From NCBI RefSeq assembly GCF_013385825.1, contig NZ_JACAPG010000014.1, positions 1 through 64,000 of the forward strand: DNA of 64,000 nt, read 5' to 3'. Shown one piece after another: positions 1 to 8,721 of this stretch (positions are counted from its first letter, which is position 1; each line of letters opens with the position of its first letter). A program made the translations under genes and the position numbers. The notes beneath the pieces were generated by a model. It ran no database searches. It saw nothing but the letters and a program-made list of their open reading frames with translations, and was not told the DNA's origin. This DNA is from Pseudomonas reactans. Its GTDB lineage: Bacteria; Pseudomonadota; Gammaproteobacteria; Pseudomonadales; Pseudomonadaceae.

Positions 1-54
1 GTGGCGGCGGCCCCCCAAATCACTGTCGGATTACGGGCATACCGAGCCTAGGCG

Positions 55-180
55 AGGTACCGAGTGTTGGGGCAAGAGCCCTTTTGGTTACTTTTGGGGC
101 TCTTTTCCAAAAGTGACCCGCCGTAAGGGCGGAACCCATATCAGCCATCACCCAAATAACGGATATGTACCCAGTCCCAC
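55..180. repeat. Probable dispersed intergenic repeat of fluorescent pseudomonads
   Basis: This AT/GC-mixed stretch downstream of acnB contains AAGAGCCC (73-80) and GGGCTCTT (97-104) as a perfect 8-bp inverted repeat. It then reads CCAAAAGTGACCCGCC and a GTAAGGGCGG segment. From memory, near-identical text occurs many times in Pseudomonas genomes between genes; that is recall, not a search. The long plus-strand reading frame that begins here is not a gene, since it runs antisense to acnB. A genome self-comparison would settle copy number. Confidence 0.5.
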
Positions 181-194
181 CCCTATCCCAGACA

Positions 195-233
195 TAAAAA
201 AAGCGCCGCGTACCTCACGATACGCGGCGCCTC
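195..233 (-). terminator. Intrinsic terminator of acnB
   Basis: Read on the minus strand, a GC-rich stem (GGCGCCGCGTA pairing with TACGCGGCGC) closes an 8-nt loop and is followed by seven T residues. It begins about 15 bp after the acnB stop codon, as expected for a Rho-independent terminator. Confidence 0.9.
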
Positions 234-247
234 TTCACATCAACACT

Positions 248-2857
248 TTAGGCCTGAATCACCGGAATGTTGGCGCTAGCTGCGATCTTGCGGAACTCAG
301 CAATCTGGTCGAAGTTCAGGTAGCGGTAAACGTCACTGGCCATGGTGTCCAGTTTCGCCGCGTAGCCCATGTACTCTTCGACAGTCGGCAGGCGACCCAG
401 GGTAGAAGCCACTGCCGCCAGCTCAGCCGAAGCCAGGTAGACGTTAGCGCCGTCACCCAGGCGGTTCGGGAAGTTACGGGTCGACGTCGACACCACGGTC
501 GAGTTCGGCTCTACACGTGCCTGGTTACCCATGCACAGCGAGCAGCCCGGCATTTCCATGCGCGCGCCAGCCTTGCCGTAGATGCCGTAGTAACCTTCTT
601 CGGTCAGTTGGTGAGCGTCCATCTTGGTCGGAGGCGACAGCCACAGACGAGTTGGCAGCTGACCCTTGACCTGCTCCAGCAGCTTACCGGCCGCGCGGAA
701 GTGACCGATGTTGGTCATGCACGAACCGATGAACACTTCGTCGATCTTCTCGCCGGCAACGCTCGACAGCAGACGGGCATCGTCCGGGTCGTTCGGTGCG
801 CAGAGGATCGGCTCGTTGATCTCGGCCAGGTCGATCTCGATGATTTCAGCGTATTCCGCGTCAGCATCGGCTTCCATCAGCTCAGGGTTCTTGACCCAGG
901 CTTCCATCGCTTGGGCGCGACGTTCCAGGGTGCGTGGGTCGCCGTAGCCTTCACCGATCATCCAGCGCAGCAGGGTGATGTTGGAGTTCAGGTATTCGGT
1001 GATCGACTCTTTCGACAGCTTGATGGTGCAACCGGCAGCCGAACGTTCAGCCGAGGCGTCGGACAGCTCGAAAGCCTGCTCCAGCGTCAGGTCGTTCAGG
1101 CCTTCGATCTCCAGGATGCGGCCGGAGAAGGCGTTCTTCTTGCCTTTCTTCTCTACTGTCAGCAGACCCGATTGGATCGCGTAGTAAGGAATGGCATGAA
1201 CCAGGTCACGCAGGGTGATGCCAGGTTTCATCTTGCCTTTGAAGCGCACCAGGATCGATTCCGGCATGTCCAGTGGCATAACGCCAGTGGCTGCGGCGAA
1301 CGCGACCAGACCGGAACCGGCCGGGAACGAGATGCCCATCGGGAAACGGGTGTGGGAGTCACCACCGGTACCGACGGTGTCCGGCAGCAGCATGCGGTTC
1401 AGCCAGCTGTGGATGATGCCGTCACCTGGACGCAGCGATACACCGCCACGGGTCATGATGAAGTCAGGCAGGGTGTGGTGGGTGGTCACGTCGATCGGCT
1501 TTGGATAGGCCGCGGTGTGGCAGAACGACTGCATGACCAGATCGGTCGAGAAGCCCAGGCACGCCAGGTCTTTCAGTTCATCACGGGTCATAGGACCGGT
1601 GGTGTCCTGGGAACCCACGGTGGTCATCTTCGGTTCGCAGTAGGTGCCAGGACGAACGCCTTTTCCTTCTGGCAGACCGCACGCCTTGCCGACCATTTTC
1701 TGTGCCAGGGTGAAGCCTTTGCCGGTGTCGACCGGTGCTTCTGGCAGTTTGAACAGGTCGGTCGGGCCCAGGCCCAGCTCGGCACGTGCCTTGTCGGTCA
1801 GGCCACGGCCGATGATCAGCGGGATACGGCCGCCGGCGCGGACTTCGTCCAACAGCACCGGGGTCTTCATTTCGAAGGTGGTGATGACTTCGTCGGTGCC
1901 GTGTTTGCAGACCTTGCCAGCATGCGGGTACAGGTCGATCACGTCGCCCATGTTCATGTTGGTAACGTCAAACTCGATTGGCAGTGCGCCCGCATCTTCC
2001 ATGGTGTTGTAGAAGATTGGAGCGATCTTGCTGCCGAAGCAGAAGCCGCCGGCGCGCTTGTTCGGCACGTACGGAACGTCGTCGCCGAAGAACCACAGCA
2101 CGGAGTTGGTGGCCGACTTACGCGACGAACCGGTACCAACCACGTCGCCCACGTAGGCGATCGGGAAGCCTTGGCCGCGCATTTCTTCGATCTGCTTCAT
2201 CGGGCCGGTCTTGCCTTGCTCGTCCGGCACGATGCCTTCACGGGCCATTTTCAGCATGGCCAGGGCGTGCAGCGGGATGTCAGGACGGGACCAGGCATCG
2301 GGAGCAGGGGACAGGTCGTCAGTGTTGGTTTCGCCGGTGACCTTGAACACGCGCAGGCTGATCTTGTCGGCCAGGGTAGGGCGGTTGCTGAACCACTCGC
2401 CGTCGGCCCAGGACTGGATGACGGCTTTAGCGTGTTCGTTGCCGTTCTTGGCTTTTTCAGCCACGTCGTGGAACGCATCGAACATCAACAGGGTGTGCTT
2501 GAGTTGGGCGGCGGCGACAGGAGCCAGTGCGGCGTCGTCCAGCAGCTCGACCAGGGTCACGATGTTGTAGCCGCCTTGCATGGTGCCAAGCAGTTCAACG
2601 GCACGTTGCTTGCTGATCAGGGGGGAAGTGGCTTCGCCCTTGGCCAGGGCAGACAGGAAACCGGCTTTGACGTAGGCAGCTTCGTCAACGCCTGGTGGAA
2701 TGCGGTTGGTGATCAGGTCAACGAGGAATTCTTCTTCGCCAGCCGGAGGATTTTTCAGCAGCTCGACCAGGCCTGCGGTTTGTTCGGCGTTAAGCGGCTG
2801 GGGAACGATACCCAGGGCTGCACGCTCTTCGATATGTTTGCGGTAGGCTTCAAGCAC
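248..2857 (-). CDS. acnB: Aconitate hydratase B (bifunctional aconitase / 2-methylisocitrate dehydratase)
   Basis: This cytoplasmic [4Fe-4S] enzyme interconverts citrate and isocitrate in the TCA cycle; family members also act on 2-methylisocitrate. The 869-residue length matches AcnB. The N-terminus (LEAYRKHIEERAALG) is typical of the HEAT-like AcnB domain. The cluster cysteines are visible in GSCMTNIGHF and in PGCSLCMGNQ near the C-terminus. I chose the GTG start at 2857 because GAGGG lies 8 nt upstream and it gives the conserved N-terminus; an ATG at 2872 would add five residues (MRVIT) and one at 2884 nine. It is monocistronic, with its own terminator and a long structured upstream region (2969-3106). 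Confidence 0.97.
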   Translation of the reverse strand: MLEAYRKHIEERAALGIVPQPLNAEQTAGLVELLKNPPAGEEEFLVDLITNRIPPGVDEAAYVKAGFLSALAKGEATSPLISKQRAVELLGTMQGGYNIVTLVELLDDAALAPVAAAQLKHTLLMFDAFHDVAEKAKNGNEHAKAVIQSWADGEWFSNRPTLADKISLRVFKVTGETNTDDLSPAPDAWSRPDIPLHALAMLKMAREGIVPDEQGKTGPMKQIEEMRGQGFPIAYVGDVVGTGSSRKSATNSVLWFFGDDVPYVPNKRAGGFCFGSKIAPIFYNTMEDAGALPIEFDVTNMNMGDVIDLYPHAGKVCKHGTDEVITTFEMKTPVLLDEVRAGGRIPLIIGRGLTDKARAELGLGPTDLFKLPEAPVDTGKGFTLAQKMVGKACGLPEGKGVRPGTYCEPKMTTVGSQDTTGPMTRDELKDLACLGFSTDLVMQSFCHTAAYPKPIDVTTHHTLPDFIMTRGGVSLRPGDGIIHSWLNRMLLPDTVGTGGDSHTRFPMGISFPAGSGLVAFAAATGVMPLDMPESILVRFKGKMKPGITLRDLVHAIPYYAIQSGLLTVEKKGKKNAFSGRILEIEGLNDLTLEQAFELSDASAERSAAGCTIKLSKESITEYLNSNITLLRWMIGEGYGDPRTLERRAQAMEAWVKNPELMEADADAEYAEIIEIDLAEINEPILCAPNDPDDARLLSSVAGEKIDEVFIGSCMTNIGHFRAAGKLLEQVKGQLPTRLWLSPPTKMDAHQLTEEGYYGIYGKAGARMEMPGCSLCMGNQARVEPNSTVVSTSTRNFPNRLGDGANVYLASAELAAVASTLGRLPTVEEYMGYAAKLDTMASDVYRYLNFDQIAEFRKIAASANIPVIQA

Positions 2858-2968
2858 AGTTATTACCCTCATCAGTGGTCCCACGGGACGCTCATCCAGA
2901 AATGAACGGCACGCATGCGCTCGGGGGCTTTTTGGGCCGCAAAGCCAGCGCTGCCGGCATTCCTCACA

Positions 2969-3106
2969 GAAGCTGCTTTCAAAGTTTTACGCCTGCAGAA
3001 CGGAGCTGATGAGGGTTGGCGAGGGCTCTGACCTACCGAGTCATTAACCATCGCCAACACCGTTCTGAAGGAACGACTGTGCTCGTGACGCTTTGAAAAC
3101 AGCTTC
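2969..3106 (-). ncRNA. Structured element in the acnB 5' region (nested three-helix hairpin)
   Basis: Three pairs of complementary arms are nested here. GAAGCTGCTTTCAAAG (2969-2984) pairs with 3091-3106 with one mismatch. CAGAACGG (2996-3003) pairs with CCGTTCTG (3060-3067). GTTGGCGA (3015-3022) pairs with TCGCCAAC (3051-3058). The element ends about 110 bp before the acnB start, so it could be a leader RNA, an independent small RNA, or a MITE-like repeat. I do not recognise the family. Nothing else is coded in the 2858-3254 gap. Confidence 0.55.
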
Positions 3107-3254
3107 CAGCGGATTATTGGCGCCTTACAAGGCCGGATGATTCTACGGCAAAAAAATTCTAAAGGTAAGTTGCCTAACCAAGTTTGCTGGGTGATCAAGC
3201 TTAGACAAAGGGCTAACATGGCGCATTGTTTCGCTGATTTGCGTGTCGCTGCCC

Positions 3255-3725
3255 ATGTCCAACCAAACCATCAAGACCCCCTGCGTCGGCCTGTGCTCCA
3301 CGGTCTACGGCGATCTCGTGTGCCGTGGCTGCAAGCGCTTTCACCACGAAGTGATCCAGTGGAACGGCTACGGCGAAGAGGAAAAACGTGCGGTCTGGCT
3401 GCGGTTGGAGCAGCTGCTGGTGCAGGTGATGGCCGGAAAGCTGGAGGTTTTTGACCCCAAGACCCTGCGCGGCCAACTGGAACAGCGCAAGATCCGCTTC
3501 GTGCCGCACCAGTCCGAATACTGCTGGGCCTACCAGTTGATCGCCCGCGGGGCTCGGGTGATCAATAACCTGGAGGCCTATGGCATGGTGCTGTTGCCCG
3601 AGTTTCGCGACTGGCCCTTGCCGGACCTGCGCGATGCCATCGATCGGGAGTTCTTTATCCTGTCCGAGGCCCACTACCAGCGCTATATCGCGCCGGGGTT
3701 TCTCAAGGATGCATTTGGCGCCTAG
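3255..3725 (+). CDS. DUF1289 family protein
   Basis: A 156-residue cytoplasmic protein of unknown function. The N-terminal segment TPCVGLCSTVYGDLVCRGC carries the cysteine pattern that defines the short DUF1289 domain and looks like a small metal site; the rest is a family-specific extension with many aromatic and charged residues. The start is uncertain: ATG 3255 gives the usual N-terminus, while an in-frame GTG at 3243 would add four residues, and neither has a good ribosome binding site. It is divergent from acnB and convergent with the stress-protein gene, 3 bp away. Confidence 0.85.
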   Translation: MSNQTIKTPCVGLCSTVYGDLVCRGCKRFHHEVIQWNGYGEEEKRAVWLRLEQLLVQVMAGKLEVFDPKTLRGQLEQRKIRFVPHQSEYCWAYQLIARGARVINNLEAYGMVLLPEFRDWPLPDLRDAIDREFFILSEAHYQRYIAPGFLKDAFGA

Positions 3726-3728
3726 CGG

Positions 3729-4592
3729 TCAGGCGTTGGTGGCCTGTTCCACCAGGCGGTCCATCACTTCTTCAGGCTTGAGCACCAACACGTCGCTTTC
3801 CAGCGTATCCAGCACAACCTCTGCGGTGTTGCCAATCAATGCGCCGGAAATGCCCGTACGCCCCACGGTACCGATGATAGTCACCGCCGCCTGCAGCTTG
3901 TGGGCGAGATGCGGTATCAACACGTCCGCCGGTCCTTCCTCGATATGCAGGTGTTTGTCATCCACATCGAACTCCGCCTGAAACGCCCTGCATTGCTCGC
4001 GATAACGTGCCTCGATGGTCTCCTTGAGCTGAAACGTCGGGTCCGCCGCCGACAGCATCGGCGACGGATGGGCGCTGATCACATGCAACTGCGCCTTGGC
4101 CAGGTGGGCGATATCAAAGCCATGGTCGATGATCGAGTTATGCAATGAACGGTGCTCACCGTCGGTATTGCCCACATCGATCGCCGCCAGGATCACGCCG
4201 CCCGTCCAGGGTGTAGCGGTCTTGACCAGCAACACCGCCGTCGGGCAATAACGCAGCAACTTCCAATCCGCAGGCGTCAGCAGCGCCTTTTTCAATGGGC
4301 TGTCCGGGAAGTGCTGCTTGATCACCAGCCCACAGCCTTCGGCCTGCTGCACGTCGATAATGGTTTCATGCAAGCTGGCATTCCACGCCTGCTCGGTGCT
4401 GACGCTGTAGCCGTCTTCCTGCAAGCCCGACTTGAGTAGGCTCAGCAGCGCCGAGTGCTCATGCTTTTTGTCGCAGACCAGCAAATGCAGGTGCGCGCCG
4501 GTGACCCCGGCGATCAGCTTGGCACGCTTGAGGGCCAGGCTTTCCGAATGCTCGGGCTCGATGACCACCAGGATGCTGCGGATGGCTTGCAT
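3729..4592 (-). CDS. Tandem-domain universal stress protein (UspA family)
   Basis: This 287-residue protein carries two Usp domains, roughly residues 1-140 and 150-285. The second contains the nucleotide-binding signature G-x2-G-x9-G in IGTVGRTGISGALIGNT; the first lacks it. Two-domain Usp proteins support survival under oxygen limitation in P. aeruginosa, where several are controlled by Anr (established for the family). I chose ATG 4592 because GGAG lies 9 nt upstream; an ATG 15 nt earlier has no ribosome binding site. A perfect Anr box sits upstream at 4661-4674, so low-oxygen induction is the likely control. Confidence 0.93.
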   Translation of the reverse strand: MQAIRSILVVIEPEHSESLALKRAKLIAGVTGAHLHLLVCDKKHEHSALLSLLKSGLQEDGYSVSTEQAWNASLHETIIDVQQAEGCGLVIKQHFPDSPLKKALLTPADWKLLRYCPTAVLLVKTATPWTGGVILAAIDVGNTDGEHRSLHNSIIDHGFDIAHLAKAQLHVISAHPSPMLSAADPTFQLKETIEARYREQCRAFQAEFDVDDKHLHIEEGPADVLIPHLAHKLQAAVTIIGTVGRTGISGALIGNTAEVVLDTLESDVLVLKPEEVMDRLVEQATNA

Positions 4593-4631
4593 GGTCGGGA
4601 TCTCCATAAAAAAGGGCGGGGGCCTGGAACA

Positions 4632-4674
4632 ACTATAGTTGCTGGCTGGCGCACGTCATGTTGATGCACATCAA
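4632..4674 (-). promoter_or_regulatory. Class II Anr/FNR-type promoter of the universal stress gene
   Basis: TTGATGCACATCAA (4661-4674) is an exact match to the Anr/FNR consensus TTGAT-N4-ATCAA. On the minus strand a TATAGT -10 hexamer lies at 4637-4632. This puts the box centre about 42 bp upstream of the predicted start near 4625, the class II FNR arrangement. The box is about 69 bp from the gene start. Confidence 0.8.
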
Positions 4675-4706
4675 GGCCGGTGGCTGGTGGTCTGCGGCGG
4701 GGTCGG

Positions 4707-4712
4707 TATAAT
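4707..4712 (+). promoter_or_regulatory. Candidate -10 element for miaE
   Basis: TATAAT lies 37 bp before the chosen miaE start. No convincing -35 hexamer is seen 16-18 bp upstream. Confidence 0.4.
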
Positions 4713-4748
4713 CGCCGGCCTTTTGTGATCCTTTTACCCGTGAGCCCG

Positions 4749-5351
4749 ATGAACCTGCCCGAAATCCACGAATTCCTCGGTTGCCGCACCCCTGGCGCCT
4801 GGGTCCAGGCCGCGCTGGCCGATCAGGACACCCTGCTGATCGACCACAAGAACTGCGAATTCAAAGCCGCAAGCACTGCCCTGAGCCTGATCGCCAAGTA
4901 CTACAGCCATGTGGACCTGATCAACATGATGTCGCGCCTGGCCCGCGAAGAGCTGGTGCACCATGAACAAGTCATGCGCCTGATGAAAAAGCGCAAAGTC
5001 GAGTTGCGTCAACTGAATGCCGGGCGTTACGCCTCGGGTTTGCGCAAAGTGGTGCGCACCCATGAGCCGGTCAAGCTGGTGGATACCCTGGTGGTAGGCG
5101 CGTTTATCGAAGCGCGCAGTTGCGAGCGTTTCGAAGCACTGGTGCCGCATTTGGACGAAGAACTCGGCAAGTTTTACTTCGGTTTGCTGAAAAGCGAGGC
5201 GCGGCACTTCCAGGGTTACCTGAAGCTGGCCTACCAGTACGGCGACACCAAGGATGTTGCCCAGGTGATTGAGCGGGTGAGGGCGGCCGAGCAGGAGCTG
5301 ATCGAATCACCCGACATCGAGTTCCGCTTTCACAGTGGCGTGCCAGCCTGA
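4749..5351 (+). CDS. miaE: tRNA 2-methylthio-N6-isopentenyladenosine-37 hydroxylase
   Basis: MiaE is a non-haem di-iron monooxygenase that hydroxylates the isopentenyl side chain of ms2i6A at tRNA position 37. The 200-residue length fits the family. The ferritin-like helices carry the iron ligands, visible as EELVHHEQV near residue 80 and further Glu/His residues in EARSCERFE and SEARHFQGY. A GTG at 4740 would add three residues; I kept the ATG that gives MNLPEIHEFLG. The last 45 bp overlap the 3' end of the convergent MFS gene. Confidence 0.93.
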   Translation: MNLPEIHEFLGCRTPGAWVQAALADQDTLLIDHKNCEFKAASTALSLIAKYYSHVDLINMMSRLAREELVHHEQVMRLMKKRKVELRQLNAGRYASGLRKVVRTHEPVKLVDTLVVGAFIEARSCERFEALVPHLDEELGKFYFGLLKSEARHFQGYLKLAYQYGDTKDVAQVIERVRAAEQELIESPDIEFRFHSGVPA

Positions 5352-6506
5352 GGCCACGGCCACGCCGATCAGCGCGGTGATTCCGGCGAGCAGCAGGATC
5401 ACCGCCTGCGTGCCCAGCGGCGCCGCCAACAGCGCAATCGCCAGGCCCGCCAAGGGTTGCGGCAGGTTGTTGAGCAGGGTGATCACGCCTACGGTCTTGC
5501 CGAAGTCCTGCACGGGAATCACCCGCTGACGGGTGCTGCGCAGGTAGACGTTGAACATCTTGTCGAAGCCGGTGACCAGCAGGAAGCCCACGGCGTAGAG
5601 CCACACGTCGGGGCTGACTGCCATGATCACCGCACCGACCGCAATCATTGAATACGACAGGCCGCCCAGCACCTTCAACGGCAGCCCGGCCCGCGCCAAA
5701 TAAAACAGAATCCCGATGGTCACCAGGGCGCCGGCTGCCTGCAGCAGGGCGTAGGCGTCCTTATCCTGTGCAAATTGGCCGGTCACCATCGCCGCAGACG
5801 TGGCCAGCGTGACGCCGATGATCAGGTTCACGCCCACGGCCAGGGTGATGATCCGCTTCAATTCCGGCAGTCGGCGGATATGCCCGAAGGCAATCTTAAG
5901 TGGCCGCAGCCAGATATCCCGGTGCTGCTCGAAAGTTTCCAGCTGTGTCGTGCTGGAGCGTTGCCACGCGCGCATCGCCAGGTCAGCCAATAAGAACAGC
6001 CCGGCCACCCCGAGTACGACCCAGTGCCAGGCCCACACTTCCAGCATCAGCGCCGCTACCAATGGGCCGAGCACCAGCCCGCTCTGGTCGGCAATCTGCG
6101 AATAGGACAGTGTCTTGGCATAGCTGTAGTGGGGGAAAACATGGGGCATCAGCACTTCTCGCGCCATGATGCCCTGGGTGGTCAGCACGCCGCAGAGCGC
6201 CGAGAGCAGGACGATCCAGAGGATGCCGTCGAATACCCCGTACAAAACCACGGCCGTCACGCAAGCCAGCGCCCGGTAAACCTGGCTGATATGCAGGATG
6301 CGCACCGGTGCGAACTTGTCGCACAATGCGCCACACACCGGGAACGCGAGATAACGCGGCAGCGACTCGATAAAGAACGCCAGCCCGGCCCAGGCCACGC
6401 TCTGGGTGGTCTGGAACACGATCAAGGGCACGATGAACAGCAGAATCTGGTCCGCCAGCCGCGACAGGAACAGCGAAACAAAGAACGCCAGGTAATCCTT
6501 GCGCAT
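5307..6506 (-). CDS. MFS transporter
   Basis: A 399-residue inner-membrane protein with about 12 hydrophobic segments and the MFS loop-2 type motif after the second segment (GALCDKFAPVRIL). GGGAG lies 5 nt before the start. The substrate cannot be inferred from the sequence; the fold resembles small drug or siderophore exporters of the MFS_3 type. Its C-terminal 14 codons overlap the miaE coding region on the opposite strand, so its tail is either genuinely shared DNA or a local extension. Confidence 0.85.
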   Translation of the reverse strand: MRKDYLAFFVSLFLSRLADQILLFIVPLIVFQTTQSVAWAGLAFFIESLPRYLAFPVCGALCDKFAPVRILHISQVYRALACVTAVVLYGVFDGILWIVLLSALCGVLTTQGIMAREVLMPHVFPHYSYAKTLSYSQIADQSGLVLGPLVAALMLEVWAWHWVVLGVAGLFLLADLAMRAWQRSSTTQLETFEQHRDIWLRPLKIAFGHIRRLPELKRIITLAVGVNLIIGVTLATSAAMVTGQFAQDKDAYALLQAAGALVTIGILFYLARAGLPLKVLGGLSYSMIAVGAVIMAVSPDVWLYAVGFLLVTGFDKMFNVYLRSTRQRVIPVQDFGKTVGVITLLNNLPQPLAGLAIALLAAPLGTQAVILLLAGITALIGVAVASGWHATVKAELDVG

Positions 6507-6620
6507 ACAACTCCCTGTGGATGGCGTTAAACATTGCAGGTTATTTGTTAAAAACTCTTAAAAGCATGAAGCTTCGTCGGCCAATGCTGGCCAGCCGCTT
6601 TAGTTGCCCAGCTTGCCACC

Positions 6621-6626
6621 TATAAT
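6621..6626 (+). promoter_or_regulatory. Candidate -10 element for the parRS operon
   Basis: TATAAT lies 37 bp upstream of the response-regulator start. The matching -35 position is poor, so an activator may be needed. Confidence 0.4.
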
Positions 6627-6663
6627 GCCCGCTCTTCAATCCGTGTCTGCATACTGAGAACTT

Positions 6664-7371
6664 ATGGAAAACTTGGGGCTGGGCAAGGTCTTGCTCGTTG
6701 AGGACGACGAAAAACTGGCAGGGCTGATCGCGCACTTTCTCGCGCAGCATGGCTTTGAGGTGCGCGTAGAGCACCGGGGCGACGAGGCCCTGGCCGCGTT
6801 CCTGGAATTCAAGCCGAAGATCGTCGTACTCGACCTGATGCTGCCCGGCCAGAGCGGCCTGCATGTCTGCCGGGGGATTCGCGCGGTGTCTGACACGCCG
6901 ATCGTGATCCTCACGGCCAAAGAGGACGACTTGGACCATATCCTTGGCCTCGAGTCCGGTGCCGACGACTACGTGATCAAGCCGATCAAGCCCCCGGTGC
7001 TGCTGGCGCGCCTGCGCGCCCTGCAACGACGCCAGACGCCAGAACCGACCGTGCGTGGTTCGCTGGCCTTCGGACGGCTGGCCATCGATCGCAGTTGCCG
7101 GGTGGTCAGCCTGGGCGATGACAAAATCGACCTTACCACCATGGAATTTGAGCTGCTGTGGCTGCTGGCCAGCAACTCGGGGACGATCCTGTCCCGCGAT
7201 GACATCCTCAACCGCATGCGCGGCATTGCGTTCGACGGCCTCAACCGCAGTGTCGATGTGTACATCAGCAAGCTGCGCGGCAAACTCAACGATAACCCCC
7301 GCGAACCGGTGTGCATCAAGACCATCTGGGGCAAGGGCTACCTGTTCAATCCGTTCGCGTGGGAGGCTTAG
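6664..7371 (+). CDS. parR: OmpR-family response regulator, ParR-like
   Basis: A 235-residue cytoplasmic regulator. The receiver domain (about 7-122) has the acidic pocket D14/D15, phospho-acceptor D57 (VVLDLMLPG), T84 and K106. A winged-helix DNA-binding domain follows, ending FDGLNRSVDVYISKLRGKL and TIWGKGYLF. It overlaps nothing and abuts the sensor kinase (stop TAG then ATG). The size, the partner kinase and the nearby mipBA-like genes point to ParR of the polymyxin-responsive ParRS system; RstA-like is the alternative name by sequence style. Identity of the system rests on context recalled from P. aeruginosa. Confidence 0.75.
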   Translation: MENLGLGKVLLVEDDEKLAGLIAHFLAQHGFEVRVEHRGDEALAAFLEFKPKIVVLDLMLPGQSGLHVCRGIRAVSDTPIVILTAKEDDLDHILGLESGADDYVIKPIKPPVLLARLRALQRRQTPEPTVRGSLAFGRLAIDRSCRVVSLGDDKIDLTTMEFELLWLLASNSGTILSRDDILNRMRGIAFDGLNRSVDVYISKLRGKLNDNPREPVCIKTIWGKGYLFNPFAWEA

Positions 7372-8649
7372 ATGCTGCGGCTCTATATCCGCCTGTACAT
7401 CATCCTGGCGCTGGGCCTGGCGGGGGCGATCTGGCTGGTCAACTACACCTTCGACGAGCTGCTGCCCGAAGCCAATGAAACCTATAACCGCGAAGCCCTG
7501 CGTGGCCCGGCCTATGGTTTGGTCGAGCAGTTGCGGCCCTTGCTCGGTGATGCCCGCCAAGCGCGTCTGAGCGAGCTGCAACCCCATTACGGCCTGCACC
7601 TCAAGCTGGTGCAGCGCGATGAACTGGCGCTGGATCAGCGTGAGCAACAATTGCTGGCGGCCGGGCAGTTGGTGGTGCGGGGCGACTTCATGGAGTTCAT
7701 CGCCAATATCGACGGCGGCCCGCAATTGCTCAATATCAAGCTGCCCGACGAGCCGAAATGGCTGTATTTGTGGGCCTACAGCCTGCTGGGGCTGAGCCTG
7801 GCGATCGTGCTGTATTTCTGGGTGCGCCCGCACTGGCGCGACCTGGAGCATATCCGCCTGGCGGCCCAACGCTTCGGGGATAACGATCTCAGTTCACGCA
7901 TTCTGCTGCCACGCCGTTCCACCGTGCGTTCGCTGGCCGGGCACTTCAACCAGATGGCCGAGCGTATCGAAAGCCTGATCGCCAACCAGCGCGAACTCAC
8001 CAACGCCGTGTCCCATGAACTGCGTACGCCGATTGCGCGGCTGTCGTTCGAACTCGACCAGCTCAAGCAACAGACCGATCCACGCCAGCGCGGCGAATTG
8101 ATCGCGGACATGTACGCGGACCTGGGCGAGCTGGAAGAAATGGTGTCCGAGTTGCTCACCTACGCCAGCCTGGAACGCGGTGCCACCCAAGTCACCCGCG
8201 AAAGCATCGAGGCCCACAGCTGGCTCGACAGCGTGATCGGCAGCGTGGCGCTGGAGGCTGAAGCGGCGGGTATCCAATTGTCGTTGCGCACGTGCGAGGT
8301 GGACTTTATCCAGATCGAGCCGCGCTTCATGGCGCGCGCGGTAATCAACCTGTTGCGCAACGCCATCCGTTACGCCGAACGCCGTGTGGAAGTGTCGCTG
8401 GTCAAGTTCGGCAGCGGCTACGAAGTGCGGGTGTGTGACGACGGCCCAGGGGTACCGGAAGAAGGCCGCTCGAAGATCTTCCAGCCCTTCATGCGCCTGG
8501 ACGCCAGCCGCGACCGCCGCACCGGCGGCTTCGGCCTAGGCCTGGCGTTGGTGCAGCGGGTGTCGCAATGGCACGGTGGCCAGGTGCAAGTGCTGGATTC
8601 GGAATGGGGCGGGGCCTCATTCCGAATGACTTGGGCGTATGCCGAGTAG
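7372..8649 (+). CDS. parS: Sensor histidine kinase, ParS-like
   Basis: A 425-residue inner-membrane kinase. There is a membrane helix at about 6-26, a periplasmic region to about 130, a second helix at about 132-150, then HAMP, and a HisKA domain with H215 in NAVSHELRTP. The HATPase domain has N, G1 (CDDGPGVP) and G2 (TGGFGLGLALV) boxes. It is translated immediately after the regulator gene. The small periplasmic sensor domain is of the RstB/ParS type. In P. aeruginosa ParS responds to cationic peptides with help from MipA/MipB, whose homologues lie next door here on the opposite strand. Confidence 0.75.
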   Translation: MLRLYIRLYIILALGLAGAIWLVNYTFDELLPEANETYNREALRGPAYGLVEQLRPLLGDARQARLSELQPHYGLHLKLVQRDELALDQREQQLLAAGQLVVRGDFMEFIANIDGGPQLLNIKLPDEPKWLYLWAYSLLGLSLAIVLYFWVRPHWRDLEHIRLAAQRFGDNDLSSRILLPRRSTVRSLAGHFNQMAERIESLIANQRELTNAVSHELRTPIARLSFELDQLKQQTDPRQRGELIADMYADLGELEEMVSELLTYASLERGATQVTRESIEAHSWLDSVIGSVALEAEAAGIQLSLRTCEVDFIQIEPRFMARAVINLLRNAIRYAERRVEVSLVKFGSGYEVRVCDDGPGVPEEGRSKIFQPFMRLDASRDRRTGGFGLGLALVQRVSQWHGGQVQVLDSEWGGASFRMTWAYAE

Positions 8650-8650
8650 C

Positions 8651-8675
8651 TGTAGGCGCTGGCTTGCTGCGAAGG
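8651..8675 (+). repeat. Degenerate single REP
   Basis: TGTAGGCGCTGGCTTGCTG right after the parS stop resembles one arm of the REPIN that follows at 8722-8810, with changes in the stem. No partner arm is adjacent. Confidence 0.5.
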
Positions 8676-8721
8676 CTGCCTGACTGCCGACCACTCTCTA
8701 ACTGTTGCCCCGCAATCTAAC

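Noticed and set aside
113..2905. 930-codon plus-strand open frame
   Set aside because: It is antisense to the unmistakable acnB, is low in normal protein composition and has no start signals; it is a high-GC shadow.
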